Shown one piece after another: positions 22,806-32,340 of a stretch of DNA of 64,000 nt. How positions within the stretch are numbered: position 1 is the stretch's first letter; each line of letters starts with the position of its first letter. Origin of the DNA: Luidia sarsii (taxonomy: Eukaryota > Echinodermata > Asteroidea > Paxillosida > Luidiidae); the NCBI GenBank assembly GCA_949987565.1, contig OX465103.1, positions 13,994,774 to 14,058,773 on the forward strand, written 5' to 3'. Position numbers and translations under genes: made by a program. Below the pieces are notes generated by a model. It had not been told where the DNA came from and did no database searches. It worked only from the letters and a program-made list of their open reading frames with translations.

Positions 22806-23481
22806 ATGAGGGTGTTACAAATATTGTAACTCGCTAACTGACAACTTTGCAAAGTTGGCAGAATTGTTTGTGTCCAATTACAAGTGGGTACTATCTGATA
22901 TTGTGCCCAACATGAATGCGCAACAGTTTGGAAACAGGAAAGCCATGTCAACATCACACTGCCTCCTAGACATGATGAATCTGCTATTTAAGCATTCGGA
23001 GGTGAGCAACTCGATTTCAAGAATTGTCCTTACTGGCTACAGTAAGGCTTTTGATAGAGTCGATCACAATGTAGCAATACAAAAACTGTTAAATCTGGGC
23101 GTACGTGCATCTATCGTCCCATGGATCTGCAGCTTCCTCCAGGATCGGCAGCAGTGTGTCCGGTACCGCAGCACTACTTCTACCTGGCTTCCAGAAAACA
23201 CCGGTGTACCCCAGGGCACTCGACTTGGCCCAGTCATTGTCATGGCATTGGTCAATGATGATGCAAACGGCCTGTCATCTAACCATTGGCAGTATGTTGA
23301 TGACCTCACGCTGGTAGAATGCCTAACCAAAAATCAACAAGGCCACATACAAGAGTACCTTGATCCTCCACACTTCAACGGTCACGAACACAACTTTTGG
23401 CGGGAAGGTTTCTCCACGCTTCACCGCTCCTCCAAGCCCTACAAAACCCCTGATGATAGTTGGAATCCAGCAGTCTCCTGA
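22806..23481 (+). pseudogene. LINE (non-LTR retrotransposon) reverse-transcriptase fragment
   Basis: About 225 codons in one frame cover the RT palm. Seen in order: QFGNRK near the start; the motif A region GYSKAFDRVDH; GVPQGTRLGP (motif B); and the catalytic box YVDD. The first catalytic aspartate of motif A, expected before YSKAFD, is Gly, so the enzyme would be inactive. No endonuclease domain precedes it, and the frame is closed by TGA at its left edge. After YVDD the similarity fades. The fragment resembles the jockey/CR1-like superfamily, but clade assignment needs a tree. Its left end shares 59 bp with sequence after the ORF1 fragment at 31.64 kb. Confidence 0.85.
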
Positions 23482-23510
23482 CGACGAGCAGAGTACACAC
23501 TGCTCGAAAC
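23478..23510 (+). ncRNA. Hammerhead-like motif with canonical CUGANGA core
   Basis: CTGACGA (23478-23484), one C, GAGCAG (23486-23491), an 8-nt loop, CTGCTC (23500-23505) and GAAAC (23506-23510) reproduce the CUGANGA-stem II-GAAA core of hammerhead ribozymes with one extra C. I see no cleavage triplet with a pairing stem I next to it, so activity is doubtful. It overlaps the end of the RT ORF. A related CACACTGCTCGAAAC hairpin lies at about 9535-9565. Confidence 0.4.
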
Positions 23511-23514
23511 CATA

Positions 23515-24300
23515 TGGAAAAGTAGTCTCTTTTGCTTGCCAACTTAGTCAGCGTTCGTTATATACACAGGAAAAGCATACAGACTAAATGCATATGTTTT
23601 CTTTATTGCTCAACAACAGCAAAGCTAAATAATTTTGAAACTCGGGGCATGCGGCAGAATATGAAGTATAAAATTTCCATTCATTACATCAAACTTTTAT
23701 TGAATTCTGTGAAGAAACCGAACCGATCATGGCTGAATAAAATCACCCTTTCAGTCTTGAAAGGTGGGCAATATACCCTCCCACCACACACATTCCCTGA
23801 TCAATTACGGCGCGTCGATTTATACGACGCCCTCTTGTGAAAACGGAAGGTCGAATGAAAACAGGGCAAGCGGCAAGACGTGGGAAGTGTATTCAGCTGT
23901 CCACTGATGTAAAAGCATTTGTGATTGGTCAATGTTTGCCGCCGATCAAGAGAAAAAGACAAGCCCCCTTTTAGAGCCACCCAATCAAACCAAGCGTGAC
24001 CTCAACGCGGTATTTTGCATAACGTATTCTTATCGAAGGAGTCCCGGATGTGTGTAAGGCTCCTTTTTCTGCAATAATCGTAAGAACTAAAGATCGGCTG
24101 TCCCATATCAACGTTATTTTTAGCATGTACACTCTTTCTGATTTGCAAAGTTACCGACATTAATACAATGAGATGATTAATCCGTACATTCTGACCAAGT
24201 AATATTGCTCAGAAATGACGGTTTGGTGAGAAATCTCTATGTTTCTCGTGCACAACGTCGACGAAAGCCGGTGGGAACGCGATGTGCTGTTGGTTTCGGG
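23515..24300. other. Upstream flank of the Tudor-knot gene; no ORF
   Basis: About 800 bases of moderately GC-mixed sequence that should hold the promoter and start site of the downstream transcript. I see no clear TATA box. Confidence 0.4.
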
Positions 24301-24364
24301 TCTATCCATTTTACTGAAGGGGAGCTTTCCCGTTTTCACAATAAAACGATGACGTGAACGCATG

Positions 24365-24951
24365 GTAAGTCAGCATCAACTTATAAGTTATAAAGTTATA
24401 GCTTGTCAAGAGGCAAATAGTAAACAAATTTGGTTGCAATTGCATGTCGAATTCGTCATCGTCATGCTAGTCAGTAACATTTCAGTAGTTATTTCATAAA
24501 AGGCAACCTTCGTAGTTCGTGAAGTTAAACTAATCAAAAGGCCAAAGTCTCAGTAATGTTCTTCTACACGTACACACATTAGATGCCAGTAAAATTTGTT
24601 ACTACTAGTACTACTACTAGTACCATGGAGGAAGGATGCTAGTACAGGGCCTACTTCTACAAGACTCTCAAAAGCGTGAAAAAAAATATACTTTTTCAGC
24701 ACTTATAATTATAGGCCAGCCTGATCTTTTGCCTTTTTGGGTTTGTTTTTATATTAAAATACACAAAAACAGACATTTTGTCAGTTTCAACTGACAAAAT
24801 AGACCACAGTTCACATTCAACATGTGAGATTGATAAAAATTATAGTGCAATTTACTTTGATTGTGCTGACTTTTCGGATAACGGTAATGGCTGCTATTTT
24901 CATACTCCCATGTTATTGAATTGAAATTGTTTCTTTTCTTTTTTTCTTCAG
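24365..24951 (+). other. Predicted intron 1 of the Tudor-knot gene (5' leader)
   Basis: The donor GCATG|GTAAGT (intron from 24365) and the acceptor, a long pyrimidine tract TTCTTTTCTTTTTTTCTTCAG ending at 24951, are both near-consensus. The downstream exon starts at 24952, 13 bp before the ATG. The intron therefore splits the 5' UTR, which supports a genuine spliced cellular-type transcript. Confidence 0.65.
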
Positions 24952-24964
24952 ATTATAGATTCGG

Positions 24965-25633
24965 ATGGCACAACTGAGAAAGAAACCACGAGTTGACTAC
25001 AAGAAGTTAGCAGATGGTCCAACATTTTCCTCTGATCGTACCAAGTCTGATAGATGGTCAACCAAGAAGCTCTACGAATTGATTGTCAAAGAGAGTCGAC
25101 TTGAAGAGGACACGTTAAAGCTGTACGTTCACTACGTCGGGTGGCCAACAAGGTACGACGAATGGAGACTTGCCTCTGATGTTCTTGATATTCCAGAGGT
25201 ATATACACAGTCCAGTTCCGAGGGAAAAGAACTTTTTTTCCGTCAGCTCAGTACATCTATTAAAGAGACTCTCCATGGCCAAAGAAAAGTAGACAGCTTT
25301 GTTGAACTTAGGCTACCAGTATGCAAAGATGCATTTGAAGAACTGGCCTCACATGCACATCCTCAACCAGCAAAGAAAAACACTTTGACTTGTGCTTTCA
25401 GGAGTTTAGACACTTTCTTGGGAGAACATTGGAACTTTCGCATATTTAACGAGTATGGCGATTTTGCATGCATAAAGGAAGGAACGCTTTCATTCCGTTT
25501 GTGTGAGAGACAGCCTCTGGTTGAATATTCAGCTGAAGGAGTCGCCAAGTATACCCACCGTGGATATATGCTAATGCTTAAATTCCAAAGAGAGTTGGGT
25601 AACAAAGAAGATTTTAGAAAGTTGTTTTTGTAG
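24965..25633 (+). CDS. Tudor-knot/chromo-barrel-like domain protein, 222 aa
   Basis: The ATG lies 13 bp after a strong splice acceptor. Residues 50-72 contain LYVHYVGWPTRYDEW, the signature of the Tudor-knot/chromo-barrel fold that in MOF, MRG15 and relatives binds chromatin or nucleic acid. The preceding stretch is basic (residues 1-35). The rest (75-222) is well-mixed globular sequence I do not recognise. The frame ends at TAG (25631-25633), directly before GTATGA. GTAGGT overlapping that stop could serve as a donor, so this may be the first coding exon of a longer protein that continues into the ORFs at 25.8-28.1 kb on the same strand. Alternatively it is a separate accessory ORF of a DNA transposon. 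Chromatin binding is inferred from the fold only. Confidence 0.7.
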   Translation: MAQLRKKPRVDYKKLADGPTFSSDRTKSDRWSTKKLYELIVKESRLEEDTLKLYVHYVGWPTRYDEWRLASDVLDIPEVYTQSSSEGKELFFRQLSTSIKETLHGQRKVDSFVELRLPVCKDAFEELASHAHPQPAKKNTLTCAFRSLDTFLGEHWNFRIFNEYGDFACIKEGTLSFRLCERQPLVEYSAEGVAKYTHRGYMLMLKFQRELGNKEDFRKLFL

Positions 25634-25891
25634 GTATGACACTGAATTTGATTTTTTTTTAAACATACTTTGGGTTAAGTCGTAGCACCCCCCCCCCTGC
25701 CTGTGTTTAATCTATAAGGCGTAGAACTCTCAATGTTATAGTAAATACAGGACAGGAGACAATAAGGATCTTGATCTCTAAATACAGACCTGTACAATTA
25801 GCATTCATTTTAGGTCTTGTCTAGTGTAGTAGGTTCTGTACAACTTCCAGTCAACCAATATACAAGTTACATTGCATGGTTTGCTTCGAAA

Positions 25892-26590
25892 ATGGCCAGG
25901 TTTATTGTTAACTTAACCCTAGTTTTACTTACCTGTTGTGTTCTTACAACACAAGCTGTGCCACAACCAAGTCCACACTATCCCTTCATAGTAAATATTG
26001 AAATTAAAAATGACCTTCTGTATGATATCGCCGTCAAACACATCTCCAGCCCTGAAATTAGCGACGAACAAGTTCATGCTGTTCTCACTAAAATACTCAA
26101 CAGGCACCGAATGAGCATGGAAAAACTCGATGTTACTCAGGTGCTCAAGACACTTGGTTCAAAATTGAAACACATGTTTCAAAAAGTTAGAAAGTGTAGG
26201 ATTTCGGGCGGAGCAGGTCTACGCAATCAACTAAAGAAATGGAAAGGTGTGGCTTACAAGTTGTCCCTGCCCCACAAAACGGGCAGTCCAACGAAGCGAA
26301 AACTAGAACAAGACTTGGAAAACGAATCCCAAAAAAGAATTAAACTTGAGAACGATTTAACTTCTGTATCTACAAAGCTTGAACAATCTCATGCTGAAAA
26401 TGCAGAACTAGAAAGACAAGTTGAAAGATTGACAAATCCTCAAAAAAAGAAGAAAGGTCAAAGGGGTAGAGGTAAGAAACTTGAATGCAAAAAATCTCAA
26501 AAGTACAAGAAACGTGCTAAAGATCTAGCAGACCTAAAGGACACCAAAAAACCAAAAATCTGGCTTCTCACCGGTTGGCTTCCAGCTTAA
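25892..26590 (+). CDS. Coiled-coil, Lys-rich ORF upstream of the transposase-like ORF
   Basis: The frame is open from 25817, but the first in-frame ATG is at 25892. From that ATG the N-terminus (MARFIVNLTLVLLTCCVLTT) looks like a signal peptide. This sits oddly with the remainder, which is basic and nuclear-looking: a helical segment, then a heptad-type coiled coil rich in E, K and Q (about residues 135-190), then a Lys-rich tail with GQRGRGKK. An upstream intron ending at one of the AGs near 25813-25850 would remove this puzzle by making the N-terminus different. The frame stops at 26590, while the +1 frame is open from 26538 and continues into the large ORF. One extra base in the A6 run at about 26545-26552 would explain the break. 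I do not recognise the family. Confidence 0.55.
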   Translation: MARFIVNLTLVLLTCCVLTTQAVPQPSPHYPFIVNIEIKNDLLYDIAVKHISSPEISDEQVHAVLTKILNRHRMSMEKLDVTQVLKTLGSKLKHMFQKVRKCRISGGAGLRNQLKKWKGVAYKLSLPHKTGSPTKRKLEQDLENESQKRIKLENDLTSVSTKLEQSHAENAELERQVERLTNPQKKKKGQRGRGKKLECKKSQKYKKRAKDLADLKDTKKPKIWLLTGWLPA

Positions 26591-28145
26591 AGACAGCAAT
26601 GGAACAATAGTCAAGATTCAGTTTGAAGATTGTAAATCTGATGGTGTTACAGATCAGGATATTGATGAAATGCTGTTTATACTTGATAGTTTCAATGTTC
26701 CGTTGAAAGGTTACCACGAAATAGCACAGCGCTTTTCCAGCCTGCCTCGTCTCAATGCTGTGAATTCTCGAAAACGAAGTCTCAATAAATCTTGTCCTGT
26801 GAAGAAATTTGAAATTGACTTTGGGGAACAACATTTTTCCGGCGTTGTTCGCTCAATCACAGAGTGTTTAACATCTACACTTATGGCAAAACCTCACCTT
26901 GTTCAGAATGGTAATGTAAAAATTAAACTGAGTGGCGATGGTACTCGTGCCGGAAAGAAGAAACATTTTGTGATTTTTACGTTCACTATAGTTGGTGAGG
27001 AAACCTGTAAATCTGAAGAAGGTAATTACCTTCTCGCAATTGTAAGGTGCCCAGAGACAAACGAGTGCTTAAAAGCAACACTGGATGGCCTGATTGATGA
27101 ATTTGATAATCTCACATCTGTAGTTTTAGAGGAACAAGTTGTCCACGTTGAGAAGTATCTCGGTGGGGATCTTAAATTCTTGAACCAAGCTATGGGCATG
27201 TCAGGTTTTGCTGCTGAGTACTCTTGTCTCTGGTGCAAATGTCCAAAAGGTGAACGATTTAACATGGGAAAGACATGGTCTATGACTGACTCAAGTAAAG
27301 GTGCTCGAACAGTTGAAGAAATAGCTAACATGGCAAAGAGAAAACAACTTGGTTGCAAAACCCAACCCCTGTTAAGCTCTGTTCCCATTGTCAATGTTGT
27401 ACCTGACACATTGCATTTATACCTTCGTATAGCAGATCAGATGGTATATCAACTCATTAAATACCTTCAAGATCGGGATAACTTTGTCAGATTAACCGAG
27501 GAAAAACTGAAGCGATGCTTGAACTTACACAAATTTGCCAATTTCATTAATGGAATAGGTATTCAGGACTGGAAATTTCTTATCAAAGACGGGAAAATTG
27601 CCTACGACTCTTTCACTGGACCAGAACACCGTGCAATAATGGCAAAAATCAATCTTGACGAACTTATTCCCCAGCATCCGAAACTGCAGGATGTTAAGTT
27701 GTTATGGTCATCATTCAGATCTCTCATGGAACAACTTAACCAAAATATGTCTGATGAACAGATCAACAAGTTTGAAGAAAGTGCAAAAGACTGGGTGAAA
27801 TTGTACGGGGGAAAACTGTTTCTCACAAAAGATGTCACCCCTTACATGCACATCTTCGCGTGTCATTTGCCAGAGGCCATAAGACTGCATGGCAATGTGG
27901 TGGAATTTTGTCAGCAAGGGCTGGAAAAATTAAACGATCTTGTAACCAAATGGTACTTTAGGTCCACCAACTATGACCAGAGTGCACTTAAACAAATTAT
28001 GCATAAGCAGCATAGATTACATGCCCTCCATGGGCAATGTAGGCGTGCATCAAAATTTGAAATAACATGTTCCACATGTAACAAACATGGGCATAATATA
28101 AGAGAACTTGTGGTAAACAAAATTGAAGAGTCACGTATCACTTGA
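26538..28145 (+). CDS. Putative RNase-H-like transposase-related protein
   Basis: The frame is open from 26538; the first ATG is at 26670 (491 aa). Numbered from that Met, LSGDGT (Asp90) follows a beta-strand-like run, as the first catalytic Asp does in RNase-H-fold transposases. A Cys cluster CLWCKC (186-191) suggests a zinc-binding insertion. VVPDTLHLYLRI (Asp246, His249) and QQGLEKLND (Glu419) could supply the second Asp and the Glu. The C-terminus has another CxxC with HGH (about 465-472). This layout recurs in unnamed invertebrate repeat-family proteins. I infer a DDE-type enzyme or a domesticated descendant, not a proven transposase. No terminal inverted repeats flank the locus that I can see. 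A frameshift separates it from the coiled-coil ORF upstream. Confidence 0.55.
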   Translation, partial: RTPKNQKSGFSPVGFQLKDSNGTIVKIQFEDCKSDGVTDQDIDEMLFILDSFNVPLKGYHEIAQRFSSLPRLNAVNSRKRSLNKSCPVKKFEIDFGEQHFSGVVRSITECLTSTLMAKPHLVQNGNVKIKLSGDGTRAGKKKHFVIFTFTIVGEETCKSEEGNYLLAIVRCPETNECLKATLDGLIDEFDNLTSVVLEEQVVHVEKYLGGDLKFLNQAMGMSGFAAEYSCLWCKCPKGERFNMGKTWSMTDSSKGARTVEEIANMAKRKQLGCKTQPLLSSVPIVNVVPDTLHLYLRIADQMVYQLIKYLQDRDNFVRLTEEKLKRCLNLHKFANFINGIGIQDWKFLIKDGKIAYDSFTGPEHRAIMAKINLDELIPQHPKLQDVKLLWSSFRSLMEQLNQNMSDEQINKFEESAKDWVKLYGGKLFLTKDVTPYMHIFACHLPEAIRLHGNVVEFCQQGLEKLNDLVTKWYFRSTNYDQSALKQIMHKQHRLHALHGQCRRASKFEITCSTCNKHGHNIRELVVNKIEESRIT

Positions 28146-29344
28146 ACTGACAATTTGTTAGCCCTTTTTAAAAACACATGAACTAATGTGGACAATTATT
28201 AGAAACCCAGTAATAACTGTATTTCGCAGTTACATGTACCACACTTTCACGGTAAACTTTAAGTTGTATGACAGTCATGTTTCTCTGTTTTTACGGGTAT
28301 TTAGTGGTAAAAATTACGGGTAAAAGTTTTATACAGTTTTTTTTAAACACATTTCAGTCACATTGCCAATTATACTTCTAAGCAATAAGATTATGTATTT
28401 CTATGCCAAAACAGTACCCCTCAATTTCAACACTCACTCAGAAATTGATAATTGCAGCTCATTTGGGTCAATTTTGACCCAGAATTCTTGCCAAAGTTTT
28501 GCAAAAGTGTGTGAACAGTTTATATATTTTATTACAAAGATATGTTTGCAGAAATGGTAGGCCTCCATGTACGCAATATATAAAGAGGCCTACAATGTAC
28601 TTTTTGTTTGCAATTTGAATGCAAAACCATAACATCATAATAGTGCAGTAATAATACCTACCTCTATGATCATACTGATTGTTTTCCTTTCCTGCCAGTA
28701 GAGTGTGCATTAAGTCAAGTGTTTTTAAAGCTTCAAAATATATGGGGTTTGTGTGTTTTGATTTGGATGTTGATATGTTCGAAATGAAACAGTTTGTTTG
28801 ATCAAGGTATTTGTTTATATTTATGGATAAATGCTGAAGTTAGATTTAGAGTTGATGTTGATGTTATTTTACAATACGTGTTTTTCCAAAAATCGAAACT
28901 ACTTTGAAAACCAAATTGCTACATGTTATACAATGTGACCCTTAGTTATTGAAACGGTTGTAATATTAATAGAGTTACAGAAAATGTGTATCTGACTTCA
29001 GTATTCTTGTGTTAATAGTATACGTGTGTGCTCTGTAGTTTAACTGTCAGTTTGACACAATGTTGTGTCTTTGCTAATAAAGAAGTTATTCCTATGTTGA
29101 TTGTAAACAACGGAGCCTACGTTGTGTGATTCGCTGCACTGTACTGTACAGATTTACCCTTAAGCGATAATGGAACGGTCCTTGTGTACATGTTTGGGAG
29201 TTCAGCGTGGGCCTAGCCGTTGTGTGTGTGCAGTGTGATTCTTATGCATTATTCATTATTCGGTGACCTCCAACAGCTCACACGCACAGCTACACGCACA
29301 CGGGCACGGTGATTTAATGAGACTTTCGCTGGGTTTCTTTTCCA
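28146..29344 (+). other. Probable 3' UTR and downstream flank
   Basis: AT-rich, without ORFs of note, up to the polyadenylation signal near 29.08 kb; GC-mixed sequence follows to the C-rich minisatellite. No inverted repeat matching the region upstream of 24 kb was found by eye. Confidence 0.5.
29076..29081 (+). terminator. AATAAA polyadenylation signal
   Basis: AATAAA lies about 930 bp after the stop of the transposase-like ORF and is followed within 45 bp by T/G-rich sequence (GTTATTCCTATGTTGATTG). It is a plausible 3' end for the Tudor-knot/transposase-like transcript. Confidence 0.5.
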
Positions 29345-29708
29345 TATGCATCCCCCCTTGATCCCTACCCATCCCCCCTTCTCCCCCATCCCCCCTTGAC
29401 CCCTACCAGACCCCCTTCTCCCCCCATCCCCCCTTGACCCCTACCCATCCCCCCTTCTCCCCCATCCCCCTTGACCCCTACCAGACCCCCTTCTCCCCCC
29501 ATCCCCCCTTGACCCCTACCAGACCCCCTTCTCCCCCCATCCCCCCTTGACCCCTACCAGACCCCCTTCTCCCCCCATCCCCCCTTGACCCCTACCAGAC
29601 CCCCTTCTCCCCCCATCCCCCCTTGACCCCTACCCAGACCCCCTTCTCCCCCCATCCCCCCTTGACCCCTACCAGACCCCCTTCTCCCCCCATCCCCCCT
29701 TGACCCCT
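29345..29708 (+). repeat. C-rich minisatellite, about 37-bp unit
   Basis: Roughly ten units of CCCCTTGACCCCTACC followed by AGACCCCCTTCTCCCCCCAT or CATCCCCCCTTCTCCCCCAT. The two variants intermix at the left and become homogeneous to the right. Confidence 0.95.
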
Positions 29709-29854
29709 CCCTGGTCCCACATAATATTTCTATGCCTCTCTCACTCTCCTACGTTTCCCTCCCCTTTTTTATTTAAGTAAATGTTGTAAACAGCTTTGTC
29801 TTTCAGTCAACCTATAATTATTCCTCTGTCATTTAATTGTGCACCTTCTTGTAT

Positions 29855-30205
29855 GTATTAACTGATATTAATGTGATTTTACTTCAGCGTCTCCAAGGCT
29901 TTTTTTGCCTTTGGTTTTAAATAACTTTGCCTAGACTTTTAAATGTTCATATCAATTGATATTCATTTGTTTTAATGAACATGTAAATTGTATTCCCAAT
30001 TCTATTGATAAAGTTGATGCAATTAATTGTGTTAATTGTATTGATTGTATTAATGTATTAATTGATATTAATGTGATTTTACTTCAGCGTCTCCAAGGCT
30101 TTTTTGCCTTTGGTTTGTAAGTATTTTTGCCTAGACTTTTAAATGTTCATATCAATTGATATTCATTTGTTTTAATGAACATGTAAATTGTATTCACAAT
30201 TCTGC
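29855..30205 (+). repeat. 200-bp tandem duplication
   Basis: The block beginning TATTAATGTGATTTTACTTC and ending ACATGTAAATTGTATTC is present at about 29861-29998 and again at exactly +200 (30061-30196) with few differences. The linker between them is a TTAATTGTATTGA-type low-complexity run. Confidence 0.9.
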
Positions 30206-30254
30206 CACTGGCGGCGAGGAGTACATTTTTTTTTTGAATAAATAAACCATTCAT

Positions 30255-31738
30255 AATAATTATAAAGAACAAAAGATGGAAAACAGTGTTTTAGTTTGTG
30301 TCAGGTGGGGTGTGATTTGCGCTCTCGGTAATTGTTTTTTTTTTGCTGCCCAGAGACCTTATGTGGTCTCGAGTTTTTGATGGTATAATCAGTTTTCTGG
30401 TAGACAATTGTGTAGTTATAGTGTTGTATATTTTTTGAGATTTTCATACTTTTTTTTCTGGTGAAGCTGTAGGCTTCCTGTACACAAGTAGCAATAGGCT
30501 GGTCATCATAGCCAACCAAGCTACAACCCAAACAATTGTTTGCGGTCAGCCAAGCGATAGTGGGGCTGGTCCCATGAACTCTGTGTCCACTGTTAACGAA
30601 GAACCAATGGTTGATTTCACTGTATCCGAACCCTCCCGTGAAAACAGGGCTTTCTTTAGAGCTACTCAAGACATTCCAATCAAGGCGTACATTGAAGCCA
30701 TCAGGAAAACTATACATAAGAAAAGCGTCACCCATGCTTCACGCATACCAAATGGGCACATAGCATTATACTTCAAAACCAGAGAATTGCTTCAGCAAGT
30801 CGTATCGTCCGGCTTATAAATCAACAACAATTTTGTCGAACTCACCCCCCTAGTAGAGCCGACCTAAAGAATAGTACTGTCAAACGTGTACCCGGAAATT
30901 CCTGATTCACTACTGGAAAAGTTTTTTATCCAGTTTCTGCAAACCTGTCTCAGCCTTTCGCCAGATTCCCCCTTGGCATGAAAGGGAGCAATATGGCTCA
31001 CATTATGTCTTTTAGAAGAAGCGTTACTGTTCTTATGAAAAACAATGTTACAATGCCAGACCATCTGAACATTACCCACAAGAACGTAAGGTATCGTGTA
31101 TACCTTTCAAACGACATCATGAAATGCTTCAACTGTGGAGAGAGGGGGCACATTACAAAACAGTGTAAAAAGGCCCCCCAAAAATCCAAGCAAGCTATCG
31201 CCTCTATAAATGAAAATCCGCCCAACCTTTGAAACCAATTGCCTCTTAAGAATACCATCCCATTAACCTCAGAATTCAACACAAATGACCACACCCTTGA
31301 AAGCTTCTCCTCCTCCGATGGCACCCAGACCTCCTCGAATGAAAGACATTCAAATTCTGCCTCACAAAACACTGAGATTACAATAGCCTTACTGGGTCCC
31401 CAACCATCGCCAACACACAGTACTCCCCGTGCTAACACTGGAGTTTGGGACATGCCCTCACCACTCTCAAGACAACCTCTTCTACTTCACTGAGGTCGTC
31501 TCAAAGAGGAAGAAAATCTGCTCTCCTACTCCTCAACCTCAAACTCCCTCACGCAGCCTCATCCAGCTCCCCTCTCCATCCCCTCCAAGAAATCTATCAA
31601 AACATCACGATAACAAACCAACAGAAACACAACCGATGAGTTGTAGTGAAATTGACACCAGTCAAGAGTATAAGGCAAAATGAGGGTGTTACAAATAATT
31701 GTAAAGAACAAAAGATCGAATACAGAGCTTTAGTTTGT
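30255..31738 (+). repeat. 45-bp direct repeats flanking the ORF1 fragment
   Basis: AATAATTATAAAGAACAAAA... at 30255-30299 and AATAATTGTAAAGAACAAAA... at 31694-31738 match at about 40 of 45 positions and enclose the ORF1 pseudogene. This is longer than normal LINE target-site duplications. Confidence 0.8.
30574..31683 (+). pseudogene. LINE ORF1 (gag-like) with CCHC zinc knuckle, frameshifted
   Basis: The first frame (30574-30819) opens with ATG. Another frame (30978-31232) carries the zinc knuckle CFNCGERGHITKQC (C-x2-C-x4-H-x4-C), preceded by a segment with an RRM-like character. A Ser/Thr/Pro-rich tail follows in a third frame to about 31683. In-frame stops (for example near 30817 and 30866) and at least two frameshifts break it, so it is not functional. 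The layout (RNA-binding domain, knuckle, hydrophilic tail) is typical of non-LTR retrotransposon ORF1. No RT follows it; the only RT fragment lies 8 kb upstream. Confidence 0.75.
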
Positions 31739-31739
31739 T

Positions 31740-32340
31740 GATGATTCCTATCTTCATATGGAAATTTGGAAAGTTTGCATACCTAGTTAATGTGGTTACT
31801 GCAATGAAGTTTATTATCCATATACAACCTCTTAGGGGAAGAGGCCATATACAACCTGATAGGGAAGACCGAGGTGAGGGGAGAGTAAAGGAGGTTCGTG
31901 CATCAGTGCACCAATGATCAGTGAGACTATGGAGATGAGTGAGTGTATTATTAATGCTAAAAACTTCTCATTGTGAGAGCATGCTCAATGCATTGAAGGT
32001 TCTGAAGATTACCTTGTGACGGTTACCTTGGTATGGAAGTAGACTAAACGACCCATTTGCGTGAGTGACCAGGCGACTGATTGAAGATTGATGTTTAGCA
32101 GGACAGATGGGTGCACTCGATCCACGGTGGGCCCATCAGGGAAAAGATTTGGGTTGGCTCACTTCGGCTTAGTTTAAAGTCGCAGTAGTCGCAACACACA
32201 CAAAAACAAGAGTTTCGCTCTTCCAGCTTTCTTTGACTGCTTCCTTCCAGCTTTCTTTGACTGCTTCCTTTTCGATTAGTCTCTAGAACTGTTTGGGATT
32301 TCTCCCCTGATTTATAAGTCGCCTATGGTTGTTTACTGCG
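31740..32340 (+). other. Left boundary of the composite tandem repeat
   Basis: At 31945-31985 a degenerate copy of the 36-bp minisatellite appears (GTATTATTAATGCTAAAAAC then TTCTCATTGTGAGAGCAT). From 32108 (GTGCACTCGATCCACGGTGG) the sequence matches 36907 onward, up to TTTCTTTGACTG, and so marks the junction that begins each composite unit. Confidence 0.6.
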
